A stretch of 27,879 bases of DNA from DATBDM01 sp036269915 (GCA_036269915.1 DATBDM010000139.1:1-27879), one strand, 5' to 3'; positions 14,385-23,451 are shown, numbered from the stretch's first letter. Made by a program: numbers and translations. The notes: generated from the sequence alone by a model not told the origin.

Positions 14385-15167
14385 ATGGCCGCCGCGCTCC
14401 CCGTCGCCGGGCCGCTCGAGGCCCCGCCCGGGCGCTACCGCCGCCTGCGCGTCAGCCTCGCCGACGGCTGCGAGACGACCGTGCACGTGAGCGGCCACGA
14501 TCCGGCACTCACCGAGCTGCGGGTCGTCGTCCTGCGCGGGCAGGCGCGCCTCGCCGCCTGGTGCGCCGCGCGGGGCGTGCAGGAGGCGGTCGTCGGCGGC
14601 TTCTTCACGCGACCCGGGGGCGTCCCGCTCGGCGAGCTGCGCACGCGCGGGGTCGCCCGCCGACACGTGCCGTTCGACGCGCCCTGGGGTGAGCGGCGGG
14701 CGTGCCTGCACGTCCAGGGCGGCGTCGCGCGGATCGCGGCCCGCGACGCCCTGGCCCCCGCGCCGCGCGGCGACCTGCTCCAGGCCGGCCCGCTGCTCGT
14801 GGCCGGCGGCGCCGTCGCGTACGCGCGCGCGGGGGATCCGGAGGGCTTCTCGGCCGGCGCGCGCCAGTTCGACTCCGACATCACCGACGGCCGCCATCCG
14901 CGCGCCGCGCTCGGTCTGGCGCCGGGGCGGATCCTCGCCGTCGCCTGCGACGGCCGCTCACGCCACGACTGCGGGTTGACGCTCGAGGAGCTCGCCGCGC
15001 TGATGGCCGGGCTCGGCTGCGAGAGCGCGATCAACCTCGACGGCGGCGGGTCCACCACGCTGATCTCCGGCGGGCGGCTGCGCAACCGTCCGCGCGGGGA
15101 CTACGAGCGCCCGGAACCCGGCGGCCGGCCGGTGTCGACGGCTCTCTTGCTGACCACACGCGGCTGA
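14385..15167 (+). CDS. Phosphodiester glycosidase (NAGPA domain) family protein
   Basis: Encodes 260 aa. Matches the NAGPA/phosphodiester-glycosidase domain, named for the mammalian uncovering enzyme that removes N-acetylglucosamine from mannose 6-phosphate and found in many bacteria on cell-surface glycans. Seen: GGFFTRPGG (71-79), LQAGPLLVAGG (132-142), HPRAALGL (171-178), AVACDGRS (185-192) and the signature NLDGGGSTTL (217-226). No signal peptide or anchor is evident, so the site of action is unclear. A GT4 glycosyltransferase follows 33 bp downstream on the same strand, which hints at a role in glycan metabolism. The real bacterial substrate is unknown. ATG 14385 has only a weak Shine-Dalgarno. 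Confidence 0.85.
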   Translation: MAAALPVAGPLEAPPGRYRRLRVSLADGCETTVHVSGHDPALTELRVVVLRGQARLAAWCAARGVQEAVVGGFFTRPGGVPLGELRTRGVARRHVPFDAPWGERRACLHVQGGVARIAARDALAPAPRGDLLQAGPLLVAGGAVAYARAGDPEGFSAGARQFDSDITDGRHPRAALGLAPGRILAVACDGRSRHDCGLTLEELAALMAGLGCESAINLDGGGSTTLISGGRLRNRPRGDYERPEPGGRPVSTALLLTTRG

Positions 15168-15185
15168 ACCTGCGCCCGACGGGGG

Positions 15186-15191
15186 TATGTT
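15186..15191 (+). promoter_or_regulatory. Candidate -10 box (TATGTT) before the GT4 gene
   Basis: TATGTT ends 9 nt before GTG 15201, which would put the transcription start within a few bases of the GTG and supports that start over the in-frame ATG at 15234. Confidence 0.4.
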
Positions 15192-15200
15192 CACGACTGC

Positions 15201-16607
15201 GTGACGTCCGGTTCACATCGTCCTCATGCCCTCATGGGGCTCGCCTTCTTCCCCCGGGGAGGCTCGGCGCACGTCGCCCGCAACCTCGCGGCGGCGCTGC
15301 CGCGCGTGGGCTGGGACGTGACCGTGCTGTCGGGCTCGCTGACCCTGCCGGGGCATCCGGGCGATGCGCGCGACTTCTACGCCGGGCTCGACGTCCGGCC
15401 GGTCGACATGACCGCCGCCTACGAGGCGGCCGACCCGATGGCGGCCGACCCGCCGATGCATCCCTCCTACGAGGAGCGCGACGACGCGCCCGACCGGATC
15501 TTCGCCTCGCTCGACGACGACGAGTACGAGCGCCAGGTGGCGGGCTGGGCGCGTGCGCTGCAGTCGGTCGGCGCGATCCGCGCCGACGTCCTGCACCTGC
15601 ACCACCTCACGCCCCAGCACGAGGCGGCTCGCCGGATCGCGCCCGGGATCCCGGTCGTCGGGCACCTGCACGGCACCGAGCTGCTGATGCTCGAGGCGAT
15701 CGACGCGGACCCGGGCCGCTGGGAGCACGGCGAGGCCTGGGCGGAGCGGTTGCGCGACTGGGCCGCCGGCTGCGAGCGGCTGATCCTGCTCACCGACTCC
15801 CAGATCGAGCGCGCCGAGCAGCTGCTCGACGTCGACGAGGATCGCCTCGTCGTCGTCCCCAACGGCTTCGACCCCGCGCTGTTCGTGCCGCGCCACGTCG
15901 ATCACCGGGCGCTCTGGCGGCGGTCCCTCGTCGAGGACCCCCAGGGCTGGCGCCCCGGCGAGCCCGCCGGCTCGGTCCGCTACACGGAGGCCGACCTCGC
16001 GGCGTTCGGCAGCGCCCGCGACGAGACGCCGGTGCTGCTCTACGTCGGGCGCTTCACCGAGGTCAAGCGGATCGGGCTGCTGATCGAGGCCTACGCCCGC
16101 GCCCGGCCCGGATTCGCCACGCGCGCTCCGCTCGTGCTGCTCGGCGGCTTCCCCGGCGAGTGGGAGGGCGAGCATCCCTACGAGACGATCCGCCGCACCG
16201 GCGCCGAGGACGTCTTCCTCGCCGGCTGGCACGGCCACGACGAGCTGCCGAGCTTCCTCGCCGCCTCCGACGTCGTCGTCCTCCCGTCCGTGCGCGAGCA
16301 GTTCGGCCAGGTGCTGGTCGAGGGGATGGCCTGCGGGCGCCCGCCGATCGCGGTCGACGCGTTCGGCCCGGCCGAGATCGTCCGCCACGGCGAGACGGGC
16401 TGGCTCGTCGAGCCCGACGACCCCATCGGACTGGCCAACGCGCTGGTCGAGGCGGTCAACCGGCCCTTCGAGCGCCGCCGCCGCGGCCGTGCCGCGGCCG
16501 CCGATGCCCGCGAGCGGTTCTCGTGGCCGTCCCTGGCGGCCGAGGTGGCCGCGGTCTACGACGTCGCGCGCGGCGTCGAGCCGGCCGAGCTGCTCGCCGG
16601 TGCCTGA
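15201..16607 (+). CDS. Glycosyltransferase family 4 (GT-B fold)
   Basis: Encodes 468 aa. The N-terminal domain has the glycine-rich acceptor loop FFPRGGSAHVARNLAAALP and VLHLHHLTPQHE, then VVGHLHGTELLML. The C-terminal domain shows VVVPNGFDPALF, LLYVGRFTEVKRIGLLIEAY, and the E-x7-E nucleotide-sugar motif EQFGQVLVE, followed by GMACGRPPIAVDAFGPAEIV and HGETGWLVEP. This is a retaining GT4 enzyme. Donor and acceptor cannot be read from sequence; trehalose, glycogen and lipid-linked acceptors are all possible. An acidic insertion (about 70-110) is unusual. It follows the NAGPA-like gene. The last 52 bp overlap the opposing acetyltransferase. Confidence 0.9.
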   Translation: MTSGSHRPHALMGLAFFPRGGSAHVARNLAAALPRVGWDVTVLSGSLTLPGHPGDARDFYAGLDVRPVDMTAAYEAADPMAADPPMHPSYEERDDAPDRIFASLDDDEYERQVAGWARALQSVGAIRADVLHLHHLTPQHEAARRIAPGIPVVGHLHGTELLMLEAIDADPGRWEHGEAWAERLRDWAAGCERLILLTDSQIERAEQLLDVDEDRLVVVPNGFDPALFVPRHVDHRALWRRSLVEDPQGWRPGEPAGSVRYTEADLAAFGSARDETPVLLYVGRFTEVKRIGLLIEAYARARPGFATRAPLVLLGGFPGEWEGEHPYETIRRTGAEDVFLAGWHGHDELPSFLAASDVVVLPSVREQFGQVLVEGMACGRPPIAVDAFGPAEIVRHGETGWLVEPDDPIGLANALVEAVNRPFERRRRGRAAAADARERFSWPSLAAEVAAVYDVARGVEPAELLAGA

Positions 16608-17119
16608 TCCTCGACCGTCCGCTGGAACAGCAGGTGGTCGCGCCAGGCGCCGCCGATGTGCAGGTACCGCGGCGCGAGCCCGTAGCGGATGAAGCCGTTA
16701 CGGGCCAGGACCCGCTGCGAGGCGTGGTTGTCGAGCAGCGTGCTCGCCTCGACGCGGTGCAGGCCCAGCGAGTCGAAGGCGAAGCCGACCGCCGCGGCGA
16801 CGGCCCCGGTCGCCAGCCCGCGCCCGGTGCGCGTCGAGCTGACCCAGTAGCCGAGCGCGGCGCTCTGCAGCGCGCCGCGCACGACGTTGTTGACGAAGAT
16901 GGTGCCGGCGAGCTCGCCGTCGTCGTCGAGGATCGCGAACGGGTGGACCAGCCCCGCCTCGACCCGCGGGGCGAGCTCCTCGAGGCGCGCCCGCTGGCCA
17001 GGGAGCGTGAACCAGCGGTCCTCGCGCACCGGGTCATAGCGGGACGTGACCTCCCGATCGGCGGTATGCAGCGCCGACAGTCGAGCCGCGTCGGCGAGGA
17101 CGAGCAGGCGGATGCGCAT
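16556..17119 (-). CDS. GNAT acetyltransferase, RimJ/RimL type
   Basis: Encodes 187 aa. Seen: an N-terminal strand RIRLLVLADAARLSALHTAD, then FAILDDDGELAGTIFVNNVV, the acetyl-CoA signature region LGYWVSSTRTGRGLATGAVA (R/Q-x-x-G-x-G/A pattern), AFDSLGLHRVEASTLLDNHAS and VLARNGFIRYGLAPRYLHIGG. This order is typical of RimJ/RimL-like N-acetyltransferases that modify ribosomal proteins or small amines; the substrate is unknown. ATG 17119 is preceded directly by an in-frame GTG (17122), and a TAGGCT box lies 8 nt before that GTG. An upstream in-frame extension to 17350 is unconserved. It is divergent from gltB and overlaps the GT4 gene at the 3' end. Confidence 0.88.
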   Translation of the reverse strand: MRIRLLVLADAARLSALHTADREVTSRYDPVREDRWFTLPGQRARLEELAPRVEAGLVHPFAILDDDGELAGTIFVNNVVRGALQSAALGYWVSSTRTGRGLATGAVAAAVGFAFDSLGLHRVEASTLLDNHASQRVLARNGFIRYGLAPRYLHIGGAWRDHLLFQRTVEDQAPASSSAGSTPRATS

Positions 17120-17130
17120 CACGGTCGTCG

Positions 17131-17136
17131 AGCCTA
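17131..17136 (-). promoter_or_regulatory. -10 box (TAGGCT) for the GNAT gene
   Basis: Minus-strand TAGGCT, 8 nt before GTG 17122 and 11 nt before ATG 17119. Same hexamer as for asparaginase and the small membrane protein. Confidence 0.45.
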
Positions 17137-17159
17137 CCCGCGCAACGGATCGTCGGTGT

Positions 17160-17178
17160 GGCGCAACGATCTTGCGCC
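17160..17178. promoter_or_regulatory. Palindrome GGCGCAA-N5-TTGCGCC between GNAT and gltB
   Basis: A perfect 7-bp inverted repeat, GGCGCAA (17160-17166) and TTGCGCC (17172-17178), with CGATC between. A related GCGCAACGGATC lies at 17140-17151. It is a candidate operator in the 182-bp divergent region. Nothing else is recognisable in that region apart from the gltB promoter and Shine-Dalgarno. Confidence 0.4.
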
Positions 17179-17260
17179 GGAGGGCGCCAGCGAACCGCTG
17201 AACGGTGCAAGTCGTCTCGAAGCAGTGCGCTCGCACAGCCGCAGGCGTCCGCGCCGACGC

Positions 17261-17294
17261 TAATCTTGCCCGCCCCAGCCGCGCAGCACGGGAG
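17261..17294 (+). promoter_or_regulatory. gltB candidate -10 (TAATCT) and Shine-Dalgarno
   Basis: TAATCT at 17261-17266 is a plausible -10 box. GGGAG at 17290-17294 sits 7 nt before TTG 17302. Together they support TTG 17302 as the gltB start rather than GTG 17158, which lies upstream of this box. No consensus -35 is visible. Confidence 0.45.
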
Positions 17295-17301
17295 CACGCT
17301 C

Positions 17302-20300
17302 TTGCATCGGATTGCCCGGCCGACCGAGCCGATCGGCCTGTACGACCCAACCTACGAGCACGACGCCTGCGGTGTCGCGTTCGTCGCGAAGCTCGACGGT
17401 CATGCGACGCACGAGACGATCCGCCGCGCGATCGTCGCGCTCGAGAACCTCGAGCACCGCGGCGCCGCGGGCGCGGACCCGAACACGGGCGACGGCGCCG
17501 GGATCCTCGTGCAGATGCCCGACGAGCTGATGCGTGGTCTCGTCGGCGGCGACCTCCCGCCCCCGGGGCGCTACGGCGTCTGCGTCTGCTTCCTCCCGCA
17601 GGACGAGGAGAAGCGCGCGGCCTTCGAGCAGCTGCTCGAGGACACCGTCGAGGCCGAGGGCCAGCGCGTGGTCGGCTGGCGCGACGTGCCGGTCGACAAG
17701 GACTACGTCGGCATCACGGCCAACTACTTCGCCCCGTACATCAAGCACCTTGTCGTCGCCGCCCAGGGCGAGCTCGAGCACGACCAGGACGCGTTCGAGC
17801 GCAAGCTCTACGTGATCCGCCGCGTCGCCGAGCTGGCCGCCGGCGCCGAGCTCGTGATCCCGAGCTTCTCCTCGCGCACGATCGTCTACAAGGGCATGCT
17901 CACGGCGCCGCAGCTGATGGGCTACTTCCCCGACCTGCAGGATCCGCGCGCCAAGAGCGCGCTGGCGCTGGTCCACTCGCGCTTCTCGACCAACACCTTC
18001 CCGAGCTGGGAGCTCGCCCATCCGTACCGGATGATCGCCCACAACGGCGAGATCAACACGCTGCGCGGCAACGTCAACTGGATGCGCGCCCGCGAGTCCC
18101 AGCTCGCCTCCGAGCTGTTCGGCGACGACCTGCACAAGGTGCTGCCGGTCGTGCGCGCCGGCGGCTCGGACTCCGCCACCTTCGACAATGTCCTCGAGCT
18201 GCTGACGCTCGCCGGCCGCTCGCTGCCGCACGCCGTGATGATGATGGTCCCGGAGGCCTTCGACGGCCGCGACGACCTCTCCGACGAGCTCAAGGGCTTC
18301 TACGCCTTCCACTCCTGTCTGATGGAGCCGTGGGACGGCCCCGCCGCCGTCGCCTTCACCGACGGGCGGATCATCGGCGCCACGCTCGACCGCAACGGCC
18401 TGCGCCCGGGGCGCTGGCTGCAGACCCGCGACGGCTGGGTCGTGATGGGCTCGGAGACCGGCGTGATGGAGGAGCCGCCCGAGAACGTCCTGCGCAAGGG
18501 CCGCCTGCAGCCCGGCAAGCTCTTCCTCGTCGACATCGCCGAGGGCCGGATCGTCGACGACGGCGAGGTCAAGCACGCCATCGCCTCCCAGCAGCCCTAC
18601 AGCCAGTGGTTCGACGAGGGCATCGTGCACCTCGCCGACCTGCCGGAGCGCGAGGGTGGCTGGGGACAGTCTCAGCGCAGCGAGCCGCTGCCCGCGCTCC
18701 AGCGGGCGTTCGGCTGGACCCAGGAGGACCTGCGCGTCCTGCTCGCGCCGACCGCGGCCAAGGGCGAGGAGCCGATCGGCTCGATGGGCAACGACTCGGC
18801 GCTGCCCGTGCTCTCCGAGAAGGCGCCGCTGCTGTTCTCCTACTTCAAGCAGCTCTTCGCGCAGGTCACCAACCCGCCGATCGACCCGATCCGCGAGGCC
18901 GTGGTGATGAGCGTCGCGACGGGCGTCGGCACGGAGAAGAACCTGCTCGACGAGACGCCCGAGCACGCCCACCAGCTCGGCATGCAGACGCCGATCCTGC
19001 GCAACTCCGAGCTGGAGAAGCTGCGCCAGGTCGACTCGGAGATCTTCCGCGCCTACACGCTCGACACCACGTGGCCGGTCGCCGAAGGGCCAGAGGGCAT
19101 GCTCGCGGCGCTCGACCGCGTCTGCGCCGAGGCCGAGGAGGTCCTCGAGGACGGCGTCAACGTGCTGATCCTCTCCGACCGCGGGGTCAACGCCGAACGC
19201 GTCGCGATCCCGTCGCTGATCGCCGTCGGCGGCGTCCACCACCACCTCGTCCGCCGCGGCACGCGCCTGCAGGCCGGCCTCGTGATCGAGACCGGCGAGG
19301 CGCGCGAGGTCCACCACCTCGCCACCCTGATCAGCTACGGCGCGAGCGCGATCAACCCGTACCTGGCGTTCGAGACGGTCGAGCAGCTGGTGGCCGAGGG
19401 GCGCGTCGGCGACGTCGAGGCGGTCGAGGCCGAGCGCAACGTGGTCAAGGGCATCGCCAAGGGCCTGCTCAAGACCATCTCCAAGATGGGCATCTCGACG
19501 GTCCAGTCCTACAACGGCGCGCAGATCTTCGAGGCCGTCGGCCTCGACCGCGAGCTGATCGACCGCTGCTTCGCCGGGACCGCCTCGCGGATCGCGGGCG
19601 TCGGGGCGACGGCGCTCGCCCAGGAGGCGCTCGACCGCCACGCCAGCGCGTATCCGCGAGTCGCCGAGGACCTGCTGCCGGTCGGCGGCGTCTACGCCTG
19701 GCGCCGCGACGGCGAGCACCACATGTGGAACCCCGAGACGATCGCGCTGCTCCAGCACGCGGTCCGCCACGGGGGCGAGCGGACCTACGAGGAGTACTCC
19801 GAGCTCGTCAACGACGACGCCGCGCGCCGCGCGACGATCCGCGGGCTGCTCGGCTTCCGCGAGCTGACCGAGGACCAGTGGCTGCCGATCGAGGAGATCG
19901 AGCCGGCCGCCGACATCGTCAAGCGCTTCGTCACCGGCGCGATGTCGCTCGGCTCGATCTCGCGCGAGACGCACGAGACGCTCGCGATCGCGATGAACCG
20001 CCTCGGGGGCAAGTCGAACACCGGCGAGGGCGGGGAGGACCCCGTCCGCTACCGGCGCGACCCGAACGGCGACCTGCGCCGCTCGGCGATCAAGCAGGTC
20101 GCGTCCGGCCGCTTCGGGGTCAACATCAACTACCTGGTCAACGCCGACGAGCTGCAGATCAAGATGGCCCAGGGCGCCAAGCCCGGCGAGGGCGGCCAGC
20201 TGCCCGGCCACAAGGTCGACCGCTACATCGGCTCGATCCGCTTCACGACGCCGGGCGTCGGGCTGATCTCGCCGCCGCCGCACCACGACATCTACTCGAT

Positions 20301-21891
20301 CGAGGACCTCAAGCAGCTGATCTACGACCTGCGATGTGCGAATCCCCGCGCACGGGTCTCGGTGAAGCTGGTCTCAGAAGTAGGCGTGGGCACCGTCGCG
20401 GCCGGCGTCGCCAAGGCCAACGCCGACCACGTGTTGATCGCGGGCCACGACGGCGGCACGGGCGCCTCGCCGCTGTCCTCGATCCAGTCGGCCGGCGTGC
20501 CGTGGGAGATCGGGCTCGCCGAGACCCAGCAGACGCTCGTGCTCAACGACCTGCGCTCGCGCATCTGGGTGCAGACCGACGGGCAGCTCAAGACCGGCCG
20601 CGACGTGATCGTCGCCGCGCTGCTCGGCGCGGACGAGATGGGCTTCTCGACCGCCCCGCTGATCGCGACGGGCTGCGTGATGATGCGCGCCTGCCACCTG
20701 AACACCTGCCCGGTCGGCATCGCGACCCAGGACCCGGAGCTGCGCAAGCGCTTCAAGGGCCAGCCCGAGCACGTCGTGAACTTCTTCTTCTTCGTCGCCG
20801 AGGAGGCGCGGCAGATCATGCGCCGGCTCGGCATCCGCCGCTTCGAGGACCTCGTCGGCCGCGTCGACCTGCTCGAGGCCAACGACGCGATCGACCGCTG
20901 GAAGGAGCGCGGCGTCGACCTGACCCACGTGCTGACCGCGCCGGAGGTGCCGGACGGCACGCCGCTGCGGCGCGTGCGCCCGCAGGACTCGCCGCTGCCC
21001 GCGGCGCTCGACTGGCGCCTGATCGAGGCCGCCAAGGACGCGATCGACCACAAGCGCCCGGTCAGCGGCCAGTTCGACGTGCGCAACGTCAACCGCACGG
21101 TCGGCGGCCTGCTCTCGAGCGCGGTCACCGAGGTCCACGGCGCGCACGGGCTGCCGCCGGAGACGATCCGCTTCACGCTGCGCGGCTCGGCCGGCCAGTC
21201 GTTCGGCGCCTGGCTGGCGCCGGGCGTCGAGCTGACGCTGATCGGCGACGCCAACGACTACACGGGCAAGGGACTGTCGGGCGGAGTCCTCGCGGTCATG
21301 CCGCCGGAGAACGCGCTCTTCGCGGCCGAGGAGAACGTCCTGATCGGCAACACCGTGCTCTACGGCGCCACCGCCGGGCGCGCGTTCTTCCGCGGGCTCG
21401 CCGGCGAGCGCTTCGCCGTGCGCAACTCGGGCGCCAGCGCCGTCGTCGAGGGCGTCGGCGACCACGGCTGCGAGTACATGACCGGCGGCCGCGTCGTCGT
21501 CCTCGGCGCGACCGGCCTGAACTTCGCGGCCGGCATGAGCGGCGGCGTCGCCTACGTGCTCGACGAGCACGAGCGCTTCGGCGACCGCTGCAACATGGGC
21601 CTCGTCGGCTTCGACGAGATCTCCGCCGAGGACGCCGCCGAGCTCCACGCGCTGGTCGAGGAGCACCATCTGCGCACGCAGTCGCCGGTCGCCGCGCGGC
21701 TCCTGCGCGACTGGGACGGGGCGCTGCGCTCGTTCGTCAAGGTCATGCCGCACGACTACAAGCGCGCGCTGGCCGAGCAGGCCGAGGCGGCCGAGCACGA
21801 GATCGAGCCGGCCGAGTCGACGGGCGGCGACGGCTTCGTCGCCACGGAGCACCCAGCCGACTTCGTCGGCGGGCACGGGCGGGTGGCCTGA
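17302..21891 (+). CDS. gltB: Glutamate synthase large subunit
   Basis: Encodes 1529 aa from TTG 17302, the usual GltB length. With GltD it makes two glutamates from glutamine and 2-oxoglutarate. After a short propeptide, Cys23 in YEHDACGV is the expected N-terminal nucleophile of the class II glutaminase domain (about 23-430), followed by RGAAGADPNTGDGAG. The central and FMN-binding synthase domains follow (ISRETHETLAIAMNRLGGKS, QGAKPGEGGQLPGHKV, SPPPHHDIYSIEDL, AGHDGGTGASP). A 3Fe-4S cluster motif is C1125-x5-C1131-x4-C1136, and a GXGXG beta-helix forms the C-terminus (GGRVVVLGATG). Its stop overlaps the gltD start by one base. Confidence 0.97.
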   Translation: MHRIARPTEPIGLYDPTYEHDACGVAFVAKLDGHATHETIRRAIVALENLEHRGAAGADPNTGDGAGILVQMPDELMRGLVGGDLPPPGRYGVCVCFLPQDEEKRAAFEQLLEDTVEAEGQRVVGWRDVPVDKDYVGITANYFAPYIKHLVVAAQGELEHDQDAFERKLYVIRRVAELAAGAELVIPSFSSRTIVYKGMLTAPQLMGYFPDLQDPRAKSALALVHSRFSTNTFPSWELAHPYRMIAHNGEINTLRGNVNWMRARESQLASELFGDDLHKVLPVVRAGGSDSATFDNVLELLTLAGRSLPHAVMMMVPEAFDGRDDLSDELKGFYAFHSCLMEPWDGPAAVAFTDGRIIGATLDRNGLRPGRWLQTRDGWVVMGSETGVMEEPPENVLRKGRLQPGKLFLVDIAEGRIVDDGEVKHAIASQQPYSQWFDEGIVHLADLPEREGGWGQSQRSEPLPALQRAFGWTQEDLRVLLAPTAAKGEEPIGSMGNDSALPVLSEKAPLLFSYFKQLFAQVTNPPIDPIREAVVMSVATGVGTEKNLLDETPEHAHQLGMQTPILRNSELEKLRQVDSEIFRAYTLDTTWPVAEGPEGMLAALDRVCAEAEEVLEDGVNVLILSDRGVNAERVAIPSLIAVGGVHHHLVRRGTRLQAGLVIETGEAREVHHLATLISYGASAINPYLAFETVEQLVAEGRVGDVEAVEAERNVVKGIAKGLLKTISKMGISTVQSYNGAQIFEAVGLDRELIDRCFAGTASRIAGVGATALAQEALDRHASAYPRVAEDLLPVGGVYAWRRDGEHHMWNPETIALLQHAVRHGGERTYEEYSELVNDDAARRATIRGLLGFRELTEDQWLPIEEIEPAADIVKRFVTGAMSLGSISRETHETLAIAMNRLGGKSNTGEGGEDPVRYRRDPNGDLRRSAIKQVASGRFGVNINYLVNADELQIKMAQGAKPGEGGQLPGHKVDRYIGSIRFTTPGVGLISPPPHHDIYSIEDLKQLIYDLRCANPRARVSVKLVSEVGVGTVAAGVAKANADHVLIAGHDGGTGASPLSSIQSAGVPWEIGLAETQQTLVLNDLRSRIWVQTDGQLKTGRDVIVAALLGADEMGFSTAPLIATGCVMMRACHLNTCPVGIATQDPELRKRFKGQPEHVVNFFFFVAEEARQIMRRLGIRRFEDLVGRVDLLEANDAIDRWKERGVDLTHVLTAPEVPDGTPLRRVRPQDSPLPAALDWRLIEAAKDAIDHKRPVSGQFDVRNVNRTVGGLLSSAVTEVHGAHGLPPETIRFTLRGSAGQSFGAWLAPGVELTLIGDANDYTGKGLSGGVLAVMPPENALFAAEENVLIGNTVLYGATAGRAFFRGLAGERFAVRNSGASAVVEGVGDHGCEYMTGGRVVVLGATGLNFAAGMSGGVAYVLDEHERFGDRCNMGLVGFDEISAEDAAELHALVEEHHLRTQSPVAARLLRDWDGALRSFVKVMPHDYKRALAEQAEAAEHEIEPAESTGGDGFVATEHPADFVGGHGRVA

Positions 21892-23420
21892 TGGGCGAGC
21901 TCGGAGCCTTCATCGTCGAGCCGCGGGTCGGGCCGGACGAGCGCGACCCGCGCGAGCGCGCGCAGGACTTCCGCGAGTTCACCCGGCCCGTGGACCTGCC
22001 GGTGCTGCAGCGCCAGGGCGCGCGCTGCATGGAGTGCGGCGTGCCGTTCTGCCACAACGGCTGTCCGCTCGGCAACCTGATCCCGGACTGGAACGACCTC
22101 GTCTATCGCGACCGCTGGCGCGAGGCGATCGACCAGCTGCACGCCACGAACAACTTCCCGGAGTTCACCGGGCGGCTGTGCCCGGCGCCGTGCGAGGCGG
22201 CCTGCGTGCTGGAGATCCGCGAGGGCGACGCGGTCACGATCAAGCAGATCGAGGTCTCGATCATCGACCGGGCGTGGCAGGAGGGCTGGGTCGCCCCGCG
22301 CCCGCCGGCCGTCGAGACGGGCCGCAGCGCGGCGGTCATCGGCGCGGGTCCGGCCGGCATGGCCGCCGCCCAGCAGCTGCGCCGCGCCGGTCACGCCGTC
22401 ACGGTGTTCGAACGCGACGAGGCCGGCGGCGGGCTGATCCGCTTCGGCGTGCCGGACTTCAAGATCGAGAAGCACCTCGTCGAGCGCCGCGTCGACCAGA
22501 TGCGCGCCGAGGGCGTCGCCTTCGAGTTCGGCGTCGACGTCGGGCGCGACGTCGACCCCGCCGAGCTGGCGAGGAGCTTCGACGCGATCGTCGTGGCGAC
22601 CGGCTCGCGCGTCCCGCGCGACCTGCCCGTACCGGGCCGCGAGCTCGACGGCGTCCACTACGCGATGGAGTACCTCTACGACCGCGCGCGCTGCCTCGGC
22701 GTCGAGCGCGGTCAGGGCGACGCGCCCGCCGAGCCGATCACCGCGGCGGGAAAGCACGTGATCGTGATCGGCGGCGGTGACACCGGCGCCGACTGCGTCG
22801 CGCACTCGCACCGCGAGGGCGCTGCGTCGGTGACGCAGATCGAGCTGCTTGGCGAGCCGCCGAAGTCGCGGCCCGACGACCTCACGCCGTGGCCGCGCTG
22901 GCCCGTCAAGCTGCGCCGGTCCTACGCGATCAAGGAGGGCGGCGAGCAGGACTTCGCGCTCTCCACGACCGCGCTCTCGGGGAACGGGCGCGTGCAGGAG
23001 ATCACCTGGGTGCGCAACACGGGCACGCCGCCGTTCGACGCGATCGCGGGCACGGAGGAGTCGCATCCGGCCGACCTCGTACTGCTCGCGATGGGCTTCC
23101 TCTCGCCCGAGCAGCCCCTGCTCGAGGCGCTCGGGGTCGACACCGACCAGCGCGGCAACGCGAAGGCCGGCGCCTACGAGACGAGCGCGCCGGGCGTGTT
23201 CGCGGCCGGCGACGCGCGCCGCGGGCAGTCGCTGATCGTGTGGGCGATCAACGAGGGCCGCCAGTGCGCGCGGATGGTCGACCGCTACCTCGCGGGCCTG
23301 CCGCCCCAGGACGAGCGCGACCAGTTCTCGTCGGGCACCTCGATCGTCGACCACACGCGCGACGGCGCGGCGCCACCCGAGCAGGCGAGCTGGGGCTCGG
23401 GCGGCGGCATCACGGACTAG
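21891..23420 (+). CDS. gltD: Glutamate synthase small subunit
   Basis: Encodes 509 aa. This subunit takes electrons from NADPH through FAD and two 4Fe-4S clusters and passes them to GltB. Visible: Cys residues C46, C49, C54, C58 (CMECGVPFCHNGC) and C97, C101, C105 (CPAPCEAAC), FAD-binding AAVIGAGPAGMAAA, the NAD(P)-binding VIVIGGGDTGADC, and the late FAD segment GVFAAGDARRGQSLIVWAI. ATG 21891 overlaps the gltB TGA as TGATG, so the subunits should be made in a coupled ratio. A C-terminal tail of about 40 residues (after RMVDRYLAG) is polar and poorly conserved. Confidence 0.97.
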   Translation: MGELGAFIVEPRVGPDERDPRERAQDFREFTRPVDLPVLQRQGARCMECGVPFCHNGCPLGNLIPDWNDLVYRDRWREAIDQLHATNNFPEFTGRLCPAPCEAACVLEIREGDAVTIKQIEVSIIDRAWQEGWVAPRPPAVETGRSAAVIGAGPAGMAAAQQLRRAGHAVTVFERDEAGGGLIRFGVPDFKIEKHLVERRVDQMRAEGVAFEFGVDVGRDVDPAELARSFDAIVVATGSRVPRDLPVPGRELDGVHYAMEYLYDRARCLGVERGQGDAPAEPITAAGKHVIVIGGGDTGADCVAHSHREGAASVTQIELLGEPPKSRPDDLTPWPRWPVKLRRSYAIKEGGEQDFALSTTALSGNGRVQEITWVRNTGTPPFDAIAGTEESHPADLVLLAMGFLSPEQPLLEALGVDTDQRGNAKAGAYETSAPGVFAAGDARRGQSLIVWAINEGRQCARMVDRYLAGLPPQDERDQFSSGTSIVDHTRDGAAPPEQASWGSGGGITD

Positions 23421-23432
23421 TCCCGTCTCGCT

Positions 23433-23451
23433 TGGGGCACTGAGGACCCCA
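23433..23451 (+). promoter_or_regulatory. Small hairpin holding the WS/DGAT Shine-Dalgarno in its loop
   Basis: TGGGG (23433-23437) can pair with CCCCA (23447-23451), leaving GAGGA in the 9-nt loop and the first base of the ATG in the stem. It could modulate translation of the acyltransferase after gltD. The stem is only 5 bp, so this is tentative. Confidence 0.3.

Noticed and set aside
17158..17301. N-terminal extension of GltB to GTG 17158
   Set aside because: The extra 48 residues are low complexity, lie upstream of the likely -10 box, and would put the catalytic Cys far from the start; TTG 17302 has a Shine-Dalgarno.
17260..20286. Minus-strand ORF of 1008 aa opposite gltB
   Set aside because: It is the antisense shadow of gltB, with repetitive Val/Asp/Arg/Leu composition and no domain; gltB motifs are intact on the plus strand.
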